NCBI RefSeq assembly: GCF_016863255.1 | Contig: NZ_BOON01000038.1 | Location: 1-61,198, forward strand | Direction of reading: 5' to 3' | DNA length: 61,198 nucleotides | From: Planosporangium mesophilum | GTDB lineage: Bacteria; Actinomycetota; Actinomycetes; Mycobacteriales; Micromonosporaceae | Shown here: positions 9,901 to 18,348 of the stretch, piece after piece | Numbering within the stretch: position 1 is the first letter of the stretch | Layout: each line of letters opens with the position of its first letter | The notes under the pieces: model-generated | The model's database searches: none | Seen by the model: the letters and a program-made list of their open reading frames with translations, nothing else | Told to the model about the DNA's origin: nothing | Position numbers and translations under genes: made by a program

Positions 9901-10068
9901 CGCGATGTCCGTACCCTGGTCGAGCCGAAGGCCCCGCCCGCTGCCGGACGGTCCGGCCGGCGCCGCCTGCACCCGGTCCGCCGCTCCGAGGCCGGTCCCC
10001 GCGAGCGCCGCCCCGCCGGCCACACCCGCCGCCCCGGTCAGCAGCTCCCGCCGTCTGATGCCCGCCAT
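6928..10068 (-). CDS. Tat-exported PD40 beta-propeller/amidohydrolase fusion protein
   Basis: A 1046-residue protein. It opens with a Tat-type signal (IRRRELLTGAAG, then a hydrophobic stretch ending near VQAAPAG). Residues of about 45-550 hold many TolB/PD40 repeats with the recurring SPDG or WSPDG turn. From about 570 a metal-dependent amidohydrolase domain follows: IPGLIDAHHH gives the first metal pair, HATSHYHYPAF another His, and LTGTDSPIALT the late Asp, ending with composite-domain sheet GDPLTDI. This architecture is known in secreted prolidase- or imidazolonepropionase-like proteins. The start at 10068 has GGGAGG just upstream; an upstream in-frame ATG at 10095 lacks one. First gene of the operon with the SGNH hydrolase. 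Confidence 0.9.
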   Translation of the reverse strand: MAGIRRRELLTGAAGVAGGAALAGTGLGAADRVQAAPAGPSGSGRGLRLDQGTDIAAQLSPDGRTIAIDLVGVLWVLPASGGPARRLTSDLFDIAQPEWSPDASTITFQSYRDGTFNIWLIRPDGSGLRQLTQGPYDHREPRFSPDGKRIAFSSDAAGSSGSGSYGIHLLDPATGATTPVTDTVLEEYEPAWSPDGARIAFVVANTRIDVVDLATGARTTAVTVPAGQVIHNPAWTPDGRDLVYSLLLNGRSELWRGGAPLVTGEEVFPFRVSWRSGSEFVYTADGRIRRRTLDGAGRPHEIGFIAPIAVTTPRYRKRRRDFDSTTPKPVVGIGSPVLSPDGEHVAFRALNDIYTMRIGQPPRPLTRDHWWKSDPAWSPDGRYLSYSSDRAGTLDIWIRDLRTGTDRQLTNLPDAAAVSGTWSHDGSHLAFLDQTGALYTVEVASGTVQRVFPATFEPGRPTWSADGNVIALAAIRPYSARYREGLSKILLVDRRTGAATYVDPLPHRSIQTRGDDGPVWSPDGTKMAFVVGSVLWVADVHPDGTFAGTPRQITSEVTDAVSWSGNSSTLLYLNNGRLRLVSVDGKHTRTVPVGLSWTNTRPRGRTVIRAGRMWDGTSRRLRDNVDIVVEGHRIVAVENHRAGRDGRIVDARDSVVIPGLIDAHHHREMQGYSYGDRQGRLWLSLGITTTRSPGSPAYHMVEARESVQSGARIAPRYFGTGEAIDGSRIFYNFMRPTYDVRQLALELSRAEALDYDLMKAYVRLPIEWQRRVIEWAHEHRIHATSHYHYPAFAFGGDGMEHIGATNRFGYSRTVTALGTGYRDVIDIFNASQAARTPTLFNALTLFREDTSLATDRRVVTLYPPWEYAALQAAVTAAQTTDQTVVRENLARQVAQVAAMVRGGGRILTGTDSPIALTAVSTHLNLRAMVTYGLTPYEALTTATRVPGEFLGEPLGQLRPGMYADLAILGGDPLTDITQAANVRQVMTNGQVYTVDELLAPFTQPRTMAAVANPVLDPVPDHPGNAAYWWHDPHYVADSRHSCCAEA

Positions 10069-10116
10069 CTGGCCTCCCGTCAGGGACGCTCGCATCCAGA
10101 GATCTCGATGCTACCC

Positions 10117-10166
10117 ATGATCGCGGAGATTTGCCCGTGCCCTGACCCGGAAACTTTCCGTGATCA
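10117..10166. repeat. Palindromic intergenic repeat, copy 1
   Basis: An imperfect inverted repeat: left arm ATGATCGCGGAGATTTGCC, right arm GGAAACTTTCCGTGATCA, with an inner perfect 13-mer CGGAAACTTTCCG (10148-10160). It shares CCCATGATC-CGGAGA, CCCGGAA and CCGTGATCA with the palindrome at 53304-53357. It sits between divergent genes, so here it is not a terminator. Confidence 0.7.
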
Positions 10167-10220
10167 CCCGAGCGTGGGCGTCACTGAGCGGAGGACGGCG
10201 GGCCGGGCGAGGATGGGGGC

Positions 10221-10736
10221 ATGGAGACGTGGGACGCGATCAGGTCGCGACGCGACGTCCGGGAGTTCGAAGACCGACCGATACCGCCCGAGGATCTCAA
10301 CCTGATCCTGGAGGCCGGCAGGCGCGCGCCGTCCTCCCAGAACATCCAGCCCTGGGACTTCATCGTCGTCACCGACCGGCAGCAGCTGGTGGAGCTGTCC
10401 ACGGTGTGGCAGGGCGCCGGGCACGTCGCCACCTCGGCCGCGACGATCGCGCTGGTCGCCCCGGACCCGACGAGCGAGCACCAGCGCGACCAGATCCACT
10501 ACGACCTGGGCCAGACGACCATGTGCATGATGATCGCCGCCGCCGACCTGGGGATCGGCACCGGCCACACCGCCGTCTTCGACCAGGAGCGGGCCCGCGC
10601 GATCCTCGGCTACCCGCAGGGACGATTCTGCCCGTACCTGATCCCGGCCGGGTATCCCGCCGACCGCCCGCTGCGGCCGATCGAGCACCCCGACCGGCTG
10701 CCGTTCGACGAGGTGGTGCACTGGGGCCACTGGTGA
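10221..10736 (+). CDS. Nitroreductase family flavoprotein
   Basis: A 171-residue FMN-binding protein of the nitroreductase family, which reduces nitro-aromatics, quinones or flavins with NAD(P)H. Seen in order: IRSRRDVREFEDRPIP (phosphate-binding Arg residues), EAGRRAPSSQNIQPWDFIVV (the FMN-contacting Ser-Ser-Asn segment), and AADLGIGTGHTAVFD with the Gly-rich C-terminal FMN loop. It is at the short end of the family, typical of compact members. The gene stands alone, divergent from the PD40 gene across the palindromic repeat. Confidence 0.88.
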   Translation: METWDAIRSRRDVREFEDRPIPPEDLNLILEAGRRAPSSQNIQPWDFIVVTDRQQLVELSTVWQGAGHVATSAATIALVAPDPTSEHQRDQIHYDLGQTTMCMMIAAADLGIGTGHTAVFDQERARAILGYPQGRFCPYLIPAGYPADRPLRPIEHPDRLPFDEVVHWGHW

Positions 10737-10853
10737 GCCGGGGGTGAGCCGCGGCCGGCTCCGCCCGCTGTGATCACCGCGGCCTTCCCCCGGTCCCCCC
10801 GAGGTACGCCCGGGGACGGGGCATACCATCAGGACAACTGCAAGATCGCTTGA

Positions 10854-11873
<1,020 letters not shown>

Positions 11874-11900
11874 GCCTCGGCCTCGTCTCCAAGCACAGAC

Positions 11901-11941
11901 GCGCACGTCCGGCTCCCCCGCGCGGGGAGTCAGACGTGCGC
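11901..11941. terminator. Bidirectional hairpin terminator between mdh and the bkd operon
   Basis: Outer 9-bp perfect arms GCGCACGTC (11901-11909) and GACGTGCGC (11933-11941), a 2-base mismatch, then CTCCCC paired with GGGGAG. The right arm is made from the last codons of the E2 gene on the other strand. No T tract. Confidence 0.7.
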
Positions 11942-13327
11942 GATCAGCAACGCCGGCTGCTCGACGCAGTCGGCGACGTGACGGAGGAACCCGCCGGCGG
12001 TACCGCCGTCGCAGACCCGGTGGTCGAAGGTCAGGCTGAGCTGACCGACCTTCCGTACCTCCAGCCGGCCGTCCACCACCCAAGGCTTGTCCACGATGCG
12101 GCCGATACCCAGCAGCGCCGCCTCCGGGTGGTTGATGATCGGGGTGGAGCCGTCGACGCCGAACACGCCGTAGTTGTTGAGCGTGAAGGTACCGCCGGTC
12201 AGGCGGGCCGGGGCGAGGCTGCCGGCCCGCGCCTGCGCGGTGGTCTCGGCCAGCGCCTCGGCCAGGTCGTACGTCGACAGGCCATGGGCGTCGGGGATCA
12301 CGGGTACGACCAGTCCCCGGTCGGTCTGGGTCGCGATACCCAGGTTGATCCGGCCGGATCGGATGATCTCGCCCTGCTCGGTGTCGACGCGGGAGTTGAG
12401 CTCCGGGAAGTGCCGCAGCCCGTTGAGGCAGATCCGCGCCAGTAGGGCCAGGACGCTGACCCGCCGGTCCGGGCGCGCGGCGTTGATGGCCGCCCGGGTG
12501 TCGAGCAGTCCGGTCGCGTCGACGTCCACCCAGATGGTGACCTCCGGGATCTCCCGCCGGCTGCGGGACAGCTTCTCCGCGATCGCCCGGCGTACGCCGG
12601 TCAGCGGGATCACCACGTCGTCGTCGGCGGCCGGCACCGGAGCCGGGGTCGCGCCCGACGCCGGAGCCGGGGTGGCGCCGTGCTCCGGCCGGGTGACCCC
12701 GGTGCCGGTGGACGACAGCGCGGCCTCGACGTCGCCGCGGCGCACGATCCCGCCCGGGCCGGTGCCGACCAGCGCGGCCACGTCGAGCCCGTGGTCGCGG
12801 GCCAGCCGCCGCACCAGCGGTGAGATGACCCGGGTGGCGGGTGCCGTCGAGGCCGCCGTGACCGCCGAGCCGACCGGGCGCGCGACGTGAGCCGCGGGCG
12901 CCACCCGCCGTCGCCGCCGCCCCGACCGGCCGTGGCCGGTGCCGTACCCGATGAGGACGTTCCCCGAGCCGGCCCGCTCCTCCTCGCGGTACACAGCGTG
13001 CCCCGCCGGCTCCGCCGGCACCACCGGCTCCGCCGGCACCACCGATCCCGCCGGCTCCGCCGGCACCACCGACCCCGGCGGCGCGAGCGCCTCCACCGGC
13101 TCGATGGTGACCAGCGGCTGCCCGACCGGCCGCCGCTCACCGGGAGAGCCGTGCAGGGCGGTCACCCGGCCCGCGTACGGGCACGGCACGTCCACGACCG
13201 CCTTGGCCGTCTCCACCTCGACCACGATCTGGTCGACCACGACCACGTCGCCGACGGCGACCCGCCACTCGACGATCTCGGCCTCGGTCAGCCCCTCCCC
13301 CAGGTCGGGCAGCATGAAGACGTTCAT
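11930..13327 (-). CDS. bkdC: 2-oxoacid dehydrogenase E2 (dihydrolipoyl acyltransferase)
   Basis: A 465-residue core subunit of a 2-oxoacid dehydrogenase complex, transferring the acyl group from lipoate to CoA. N-terminal lipoyl domain (about 1-78) with the lipoylated Lys in VETAKAVVDVP; a long Pro/Ala/Val linker with repeated EPAGSVVPAEP; an E1/E3-binding domain around VRRLARDHGLDVAALVGTG; and the catalytic domain ending in LTFDHRVCDGGTAGG, with active-site His and Asp. Its ATG overlaps the E1beta stop by 4 bases (ATGA). Branched-chain specificity is inferred from the operon and Lrp-type neighbour; pyruvate cannot be excluded. No E3 gene is adjacent. Confidence 0.9.
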   Translation of the reverse strand: MNVFMLPDLGEGLTEAEIVEWRVAVGDVVVVDQIVVEVETAKAVVDVPCPYAGRVTALHGSPGERRPVGQPLVTIEPVEALAPPGSVVPAEPAGSVVPAEPVVPAEPAGHAVYREEERAGSGNVLIGYGTGHGRSGRRRRRVAPAAHVARPVGSAVTAASTAPATRVISPLVRRLARDHGLDVAALVGTGPGGIVRRGDVEAALSSTGTGVTRPEHGATPAPASGATPAPVPAADDDVVIPLTGVRRAIAEKLSRSRREIPEVTIWVDVDATGLLDTRAAINAARPDRRVSVLALLARICLNGLRHFPELNSRVDTEQGEIIRSGRINLGIATQTDRGLVVPVIPDAHGLSTYDLAEALAETTAQARAGSLAPARLTGGTFTLNNYGVFGVDGSTPIINHPEAALLGIGRIVDKPWVVDGRLEVRKVGQLSLTFDHRVCDGGTAGGFLRHVADCVEQPALLIAHV

Positions 13328-14343
13328 GCCGCCACCCACCTCGGGTCGGGCTGGTCGTCCCACTGCAGGCGGGCCACCGCGTCGAGGACGCGGTCGACGC
13401 CCGGCAGGTGGAGGTGCTCCAGCTTCGGCGGCGGGTAGGGGATGTCCAGGCCGGCCACCCGCAGGACCGGGGCGTGCAGCGAGTGGAAGCAGCGCTCCTG
13501 TACCCGCGCGGCGATCTCTGCGCCCATCCCCGCGAAGCCCTGCGCCTCCTGGACGACCACGCAGCGGCCCGTCCGGCGCACCGACGCGGTCACCGTCTCG
13601 TCGTCGAACGGCACGAGGGTACGCAGGTCGATGACCTCCAGGTCCCAGCCCTCGTCCCGGGCCGCCTCGGCGGCCTCCAGCGCGACCGGCACCGACGGCC
13701 CGTACGCGATCAGCGTGGCGTCCCGGCCGGGCCGGCGCACCACGGCGCGACCGAAGCCGGGCGTCGTGACCGGCAGTGACGCCTCCGCCGACGTGAAGTA
13801 CAGCTTCTTGGGCTCCAGGAACACGACCGGGTCCGGGTCGTCGATCGCCTCGCGCAGCAGCGAGTATGCGTCCTCGACGCATCCCGGCGTGACGACCTTC
13901 AGGCCGGGCGTGTGCGCGTAGTAGGCCTCGCTGGAGTCGCAGTGGTGCTCGACGCCGCCGATGCCCCCGGCGTACGGGACGCGGATCACGATCGGCACGC
14001 CCAGCGCCCCGCGGGTGCGGTTGCGCAGCTTCGCGACGTGCGAGGTGATCTGCTCGAAGGCCGGGTACGCGAACGCGTCGAACTGCATCTCGACCACGGG
14101 CCGCAGCCCGGACATGGCCATCCCGACCGCGAAGCCGACGATGCCGGCCTCGGCCAGGGGCGTGTCGAAGCAGCGCTGCTCGCCGTAGGTGGCCAGCAGC
14201 CCGTCGGTGATGCGGAAGACGCCGCCGAGCTGGCCGACGTCCTCGCCGAACACCACCACCCGCTCGTCGGCCGCCATCGCGTCCCGCAGCGCGGCATTGA
14301 GTGCCTTCGCCATGCTGACCGACGTCGTGGTCACGGCGCTCAT
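13324..14343 (-). CDS. bkdB: 2-oxoacid dehydrogenase E1 beta subunit
   Basis: A 339-residue transketolase-like subunit that pairs with E1alpha to decarboxylate a branched-chain 2-oxoacid using thiamine diphosphate. Family segments: MAKALNAALRDAM, VVVFGEDVGQLGGVFRIT (Glu contacting the cofactor), CFDTPLAEAGIVGFAVGMAM, EMQFDAFAYPAFEQI and GGVEHHCDSSEAYY. Start and stop both overlap the neighbours: TGATG with E1alpha and ATGA with E2, so the three genes are translationally coupled. Confidence 0.92.
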   Translation of the reverse strand: MSAVTTTSVSMAKALNAALRDAMAADERVVVFGEDVGQLGGVFRITDGLLATYGEQRCFDTPLAEAGIVGFAVGMAMSGLRPVVEMQFDAFAYPAFEQITSHVAKLRNRTRGALGVPIVIRVPYAGGIGGVEHHCDSSEAYYAHTPGLKVVTPGCVEDAYSLLREAIDDPDPVVFLEPKKLYFTSAEASLPVTTPGFGRAVVRRPGRDATLIAYGPSVPVALEAAEAARDEGWDLEVIDLRTLVPFDDETVTASVRRTGRCVVVQEAQGFAGMGAEIAARVQERCFHSLHAPVLRVAGLDIPYPPPKLEHLHLPGVDRVLDAVARLQWDDQPDPRWVAA

Positions 14344-15500
14344 CAGGACTCCACCTCCGACTCCGCCGCCAGTTCGGCCCGTACCTGTTCGCGCTGCTCC
14401 AGCAATTGCGGCGTGGGGGTCGCGTACACGTGGTCGAAGAGCGACATCGGGTCCACCGTGGGCTCGGCGTTCATCCGCTCCCTCAGGTCGGCCGCGTACG
14501 CCTCGGCCTCGGCGCGGACCGCCTCGACGGCCGCGTCGTCGAGCACCCCGGCGCCGCGCAGGTACGCCTCCAGCCGGGCGATCGGGTCGCGCCCGAGCCA
14601 CGCCTCGACCTCGTCCATGGTCCGGTACCGGCTGGCGTCGTCGGCGTTGGTGTGCGGCTCGAGCCGGTACGTGTGGGCCTCGACCAGGAACGGGCCGTTG
14701 CCCGACCGGGCGTGCTCGACGGCCCTGTTGAGCACGGCGAGCACGGCCACCGGATCGTTGCCGTCGACCTGCTCGCACGCGATGCCGTACCCGACGCCCT
14801 TGTACGCCAGCGACGGCGCGGCGGTCTGGCGGGACAGCGGCACACTGATCGCGTACCGGTTGTTCTGGACGAAGAAGACCACGGGTGCCCGGAACACGGC
14901 GGCGAAGTTGACGCCCTCGTGGAAGTCGCCCTCGCTGGTCGCGCCGTCACCGATGAACGCCAGCGCGACCGTGTCGCGGCCCTGGTACGCCTCGCCGTAC
15001 GCCACCCCGGCCGCGTGGATCGTCTGGGTCGCCAGCGGCGTGCACTGCGGAGCGGTGTGCAGCGCCGCCGGGTCGTACCCGCAGTGCCAGTCCCCGCGCA
15101 GCAGCGTGAGCACCTCGACCGGGTCGATCCCGCGCGACACCAGGGCCATCGACTCGCGGTACGTCGGGAACACCCAGTCGTCCGGCCGCACGGCCATGAC
15201 GCCCGCGACCTGGCACGCCTCCTGTCCGCGGGAGGACGGGTACACGGCCAGCCGCCCCTGCTTGGTCAGGGCGGTTGCCTGGACGTCGAAGCGACGGCCG
15301 ATCACCATCCGCCGGTACAGCTCGCGGAGGGTCTCCCCCGGCGGCTCGGCGTACTCGCTCGGTATCCGCTTACCCGACTCGTCGAGCATCCGGACCGGGT
15401 CGCGGCTGGGCAGCAGCGGGGCAGCCGGGTCCGGCTGCGGTGCGGTGGTACGCCTGGCGCGGGGGGATGCCCTGCGGACCGCCCTGGGTGTGGTCGTCAC
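14343..15500 (-). CDS. bkdA: 2-oxoacid dehydrogenase E1 alpha subunit
   Basis: A 385-residue E1alpha subunit. The thiamine diphosphate motif is clear: GDGATSEGDFHEG followed 17 residues later by QNN. Other family parts are YPSSRGQEACQVAG and the phosphorylation-loop-like YRLEPHTNADDASRYR. The GTG at 15500 is chosen because AGGAGG lies 7 bases upstream; an in-frame ATG at 15560 would run through the promoter and a palindrome. First gene of the E1alpha-E1beta-E2 operon, divergent from an Lrp/AsnC regulator 105 bases away. Confidence 0.92.
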   Translation of the reverse strand: MTTTPRAVRRASPRARRTTAPQPDPAAPLLPSRDPVRMLDESGKRIPSEYAEPPGETLRELYRRMVIGRRFDVQATALTKQGRLAVYPSSRGQEACQVAGVMAVRPDDWVFPTYRESMALVSRGIDPVEVLTLLRGDWHCGYDPAALHTAPQCTPLATQTIHAAGVAYGEAYQGRDTVALAFIGDGATSEGDFHEGVNFAAVFRAPVVFFVQNNRYAISVPLSRQTAAPSLAYKGVGYGIACEQVDGNDPVAVLAVLNRAVEHARSGNGPFLVEAHTYRLEPHTNADDASRYRTMDEVEAWLGRDPIARLEAYLRGAGVLDDAAVEAVRAEAEAYAADLRERMNAEPTVDPMSLFDHVYATPTPQLLEQREQVRAELAAESEVES

Positions 15501-15549
15501 GGCGAGGCCTCCTGGGACTTGTGGTGTGCTTATGCTCACCGTCACGGAT

Positions 15550-15588
15550 GTTTGACTCAACTAACCCGCAAAACGCGGGACGTTTGAC
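15550..15588. promoter_or_regulatory. Candidate Lrp/AsnC operator between bkdA and its regulator
   Basis: A perfect inverted repeat CCCGC-AAAAC-GCGGG (15565-15579) is flanked by a direct repeat GTTTGAC at 15550-15556 and 15582-15588. It is the AT-richest part of the divergent promoter region and lies close to both starts, as expected for a regulator acting on both genes. Function is inferred. Confidence 0.5.
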
Positions 15589-15605
15589 CTCCAGGAGCGT
15601 CCTCT

Positions 15606-16112
15606 GTGAGCCAAGAGACCCAGCCGGAAGCCCCGGTGACCGGCGGCGCCGGACGAATGGCCCGGCGCCTCGACGACGTCGACCGCCGGATCCTCGACGC
15701 GCTGGTCCGGGACGGTCGGGCGTCGATCAGGACCCTGGCCGAGCAGCTCCACATCTCGCGTACGAACGCGTACGCCAGGGTCGAGCGCCTGATCCGGGAC
15801 GGCGTGATCACCGGTTTCCGGGCCCGGGTGGCGCCCGAGCCGGCCGGCTTGGGCACCTCGGCCTACGTCAGCCTCACCATCGAGCAGAACACCTGGCGGG
15901 AGGTCTCGGCCCGGCTCGCGCGGATCCGGTACGTGGAGCACGCCGCCCTGCTCGGCGGCGACCACGACGTGCTCGCGCTGGTCCGCGCGCCGGACAACGC
16001 GGCGCTGCGCGACCTCGTCCTCAACCAGGTGCAGAGCATCCCGGGAGTGCTCTCCACCCGGACCTGGCTGGTCTTCGAGGAGTTCGACGGGGTGGACACG
16101 CCCTGGGCCTGA
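15606..16112 (+). CDS. Lrp/AsnC family transcriptional regulator
   Basis: A 168-residue feast/famine regulator. N-terminal winged helix (about 20-75) with DDVDRRILDALVRDGRASIRTLAEQLHISRTNAYARVERL, then a C-terminal RAM ligand-binding domain (about 85-160). It starts with GTG 15606, preceded by AGGAG. Divergent Lrp-type genes next to branched-chain dehydrogenase operons are known in actinobacteria, where branched-chain amino acids or their oxoacids act as effectors; that role here is inferred from position. Confidence 0.9.
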   Translation: MSQETQPEAPVTGGAGRMARRLDDVDRRILDALVRDGRASIRTLAEQLHISRTNAYARVERLIRDGVITGFRARVAPEPAGLGTSAYVSLTIEQNTWREVSARLARIRYVEHAALLGGDHDVLALVRAPDNAALRDLVLNQVQSIPGVLSTRTWLVFEEFDGVDTPWA

Positions 16113-16156
16113 CACGTGGGCCTTACGCCCCCGGGCGACTCCCGGACCCCGGATAC

Positions 16157-16192
16157 CCAGAACCCCACGCCGGATCCGGCGTGGGGTTCTGG
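16157..16192. terminator. 36-bp perfect palindrome after the Lrp-type gene
   Basis: Arms of 18 bp with no loop, centred on GGATCC at 16172-16177; the left arm begins CCAGAACCCCACGCC and the right arm mirrors it. It starts 45 bases after the regulator stop and would form a very stable hairpin, so a terminator role is likely, although there is no T tract. Confidence 0.65.
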
Positions 16193-16576
16193 TGTCGGTG
16201 TGCAGGTCGCCTCGCGGCGAGTGGCGCGACGCGGCTCCAGCCGAACGGCATTCCGCGACGGCAAATGGGATGAGGCCCGGGGACACTGGTCACACCGACA
16301 TGAAGTACAACCTACCGGGGTAGAGCCGTAATCCGGCCGCGGTTGTGTGCCGGGCCACACCCGGTGAACACCGACCCGGCCTGCGCGAAGAGAAAGCACC
16401 TTAGTGGAGTGGGAGCATCCCCGCATCCGCTCACGGCGCCGAGGGCGCGAAATCGCGTTACCAACGGGTATTCGGCAAGGAATTGCCGCGCAGTTCTGCG
16501 CGTCACTGCGCATTGCCTTATGTTCCTCAGGGAAGCCGACATTGCTGGATCTCACACGATCGAGGAGGTGACAACA
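16193..16576. other. Lower-GC untranslated stretch before a tiny ORF
   Basis: About 380 bases with no convincing protein in any frame and visibly lower GC than its surroundings. It holds a small dyad GCGCAG-TT-CTGCGC (16488-16501) and the repeated element CTGCGC. It may be a promoter and leader for the small ORF at 16577 or an RNA gene; nothing here matches a riboswitch I know. Confidence 0.4.
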
Positions 16577-16633
16577 ATGACTCTTCTTGGATGCCTCGCC
16601 GCTTTCATTTTCTGCCTCGGCCTGGTCATCTGA
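16577..16633 (+). CDS. Putative 18-residue hydrophobic peptide
   Basis: A very short frame, MTLLGCLAAFIFCLGLVI, which would make a single membrane-spanning helix with two Cys. The support is a strong ribosome site, GAGGAGGTGA, 6 bases before the ATG, in a region otherwise without genes, and a hairpin downstream at 16730. There is no known family I can name. Possible roles are a membrane microprotein, a leader peptide or a toxin-like peptide; none can be preferred. Confidence 0.45.
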   Translation: MTLLGCLAAFIFCLGLVI

Positions 16634-16729
16634 CCAGCGGCGGAACCTCGCCGCATTGGGCAAAATCGTACCGGGGCGACGTTCCGGTAATGCAGTTCAT
16701 CCACCGGAGCGAATTTCGCCCCGACGGAG

Positions 16730-16769
16730 GCGGGCGCCCTTCGCCGTGTTGTGACGAATGGGCGCCCGC
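16730..16769. terminator. Hairpin terminator between the small ORF and the acyl-CoA operon
   Basis: Perfect 10-bp arms GCGGGCGCCC (16730-16739) and GGGCGCCCGC (16760-16769), extended inside by TTCG/CGAA with a one-base bulge, followed by ACTTTAT on the + strand. It lies between converging units and can serve either. Confidence 0.65.
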
Positions 16770-16812
16770 ACTTTATCGAGATCTTGGAAAACAAGGCACC
16801 GATATCGGCGGG

Positions 16813-18348
16813 CTATTCCTCCGAGATGGTCACTGAACGGCGCAGTTCGCGCTTGAGTACCTTGTGACTCGGCCCGAGCGGAAGCTGATCGACGAAGCGG
16901 ACCACCCGCGGGTACTTGTGCCGGCCGAGCCGCTCCCGGCTCCATTCGATCAGCTCGTCCCCGGTGACGCCGTCGGCGACGACCACCGCGCAGATCTCCT
17001 CGCCGTGCACCTCGTGCGGCACGCCGATGACGGCGACCTGCCCGACGGCCGGGTGGCGGGCGATGACCTCCTCGACCTCCCGCGGGTACACGTTGAAGCC
17101 GCCCCGGATGATGAGGTCCTTCTTGCGGTCCACGATGGAGATGAACCCCTGGTCGTCCTTGGTGCCGAGGTCCCCGGTGCGGAACCAGCCGTCGACGACG
17201 GCCTGCTCGGTCGCCTCCGGCCGGCCCAGGTAGCCGGCGAAGACGTTGTGCCCGCGGATCACGATCTCGCCCAGCTCACCGGCGGGCAGCAGCTCGATCC
17301 GCTCCTCGACCTCGGCCCGCGCGACCTCGACCTCGACGCCCCAGATCGGGTGGCCGACCGTACCGGGCCTGGTGCCGAAGTGCGGCTGGTTGACCGACGC
17401 CGTCGGCGAGGTCTCGGACAGCCCGTACCCCTCGAAGAGGGTCGTCGAGAACGCGGCGTTGAACTTCTCGAGCACGGCCACCGGCAGCGACGCCCCGCCG
17501 GAGATGCACAGGCGCAGCCGCGGCAGCCGCTCGTACCGGGCCGCGGCCTCCACCAGCGCCACGTACATCGTCGGCACACCGTGGAAGACGTCCACGCCCT
17601 CGCGCAGCATCAGCTCGATCGCCGCGTCGCCGGTGAACCGCGGCAGCAGCACCATCGTGCCGCCGACCCGGAACGTCGAGTTCATGCTGACCGTCTGCCC
17701 GAACGTGTGGAACAGCGGGAGGCAGCCCAGGGCCACGTCGTCGGGGCGCGCGTCGTTGGCGTCGAACGCGTTGACGGTGGCGTTCATGACCAGGTTGAGG
17801 TGGGTGAGCAGGGCACCCTTGGGCTCCCCGGTCGTACCGCTGGTGTAGAAGACGACCGCGGTGTCCTCGGCCGAGCGGGTCAGGTACGACCGCAGCGGCG
17901 CCACACCGGCGGCCACGTCCTCCAGCCGCCGCGCCGGAGCCGACCCGGAAGGCACCGGCCCGACCGTCACCAGTGGAACCCCGGCCTTCCCGGCGGCCTC
18001 GGCGCCCATGGCGAGCTGGCTGGTGTGGCAGACCACCAGGTCGGCCCGGCTGTCGCGCAGCACGTACGCCGCCTCGTCGGCGGTCAGCAGCAGGTGGACC
18101 GGCACCACGACGGCGCCGGCCGCGAGCGCGCCGTAGTACGCGCGTGGGAACTCCACCACGTTCGGGGCGACGAGGGCGACCGTGTCGCCGGGCTTGACGC
18201 CCAGTTCGCGCAGGCCGGCCGCGTATGACCGGGCCTGCTCCCACAGCTGCGCGTACGTGACCCGCACGTCGCCGTCGACGACGGCGACCTTGTCCGGGTA
18301 GCGGCGGGCGGACTCGGCGAGGACGACCGCCAGCGAGAGATCCGTCAT
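16813..18348 (-). CDS. Acyl-CoA ligase (AMP-forming)
   Basis: A 511-residue ANL-superfamily enzyme that activates a carboxylic acid with ATP and joins it to CoA. Motifs: YTSGTTGEPKGAL (P-loop-like), GYGLSETSPTAS, GWFRTGDLG with the AMP-ribose Asp, DRKKDLIIRGGFNVYP hinge, and the catalytic Lys near the C-terminus in GPSHKVLKREL. The ATG at 18348 overlaps the stop of the acyl-CoA dehydrogenase by 4 bases (ATGA). Its product should feed the two dehydrogenases encoded upstream; chain type is unknown. Confidence 0.92.
   Translation of the reverse strand: MTDLSLAVVLAESARRYPDKVAVVDGDVRVTYAQLWEQARSYAAGLRELGVKPGDTVALVAPNVVEFPRAYYGALAAGAVVVPVHLLLTADEAAYVLRDSRADLVVCHTSQLAMGAEAAGKAGVPLVTVGPVPSGSAPARRLEDVAAGVAPLRSYLTRSAEDTAVVFYTSGTTGEPKGALLTHLNLVMNATVNAFDANDARPDDVALGCLPLFHTFGQTVSMNSTFRVGGTMVLLPRFTGDAAIELMLREGVDVFHGVPTMYVALVEAAARYERLPRLRLCISGGASLPVAVLEKFNAAFSTTLFEGYGLSETSPTASVNQPHFGTRPGTVGHPIWGVEVEVARAEVEERIELLPAGELGEIVIRGHNVFAGYLGRPEATEQAVVDGWFRTGDLGTKDDQGFISIVDRKKDLIIRGGFNVYPREVEEVIARHPAVGQVAVIGVPHEVHGEEICAVVVADGVTGDELIEWSRERLGRHKYPRVVRFVDQLPLGPSHKVLKRELRRSVTISEE

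Noticed and set aside
10117-10166. Transcription terminator
   Set aside because: The flanking genes are divergent, so no transcript should need to end there; treated as a dispersed repeat.
16193-16576. Known riboswitch ahead of the small ORF
   Set aside because: I could not line up any conserved riboswitch core; only small dyads are visible.
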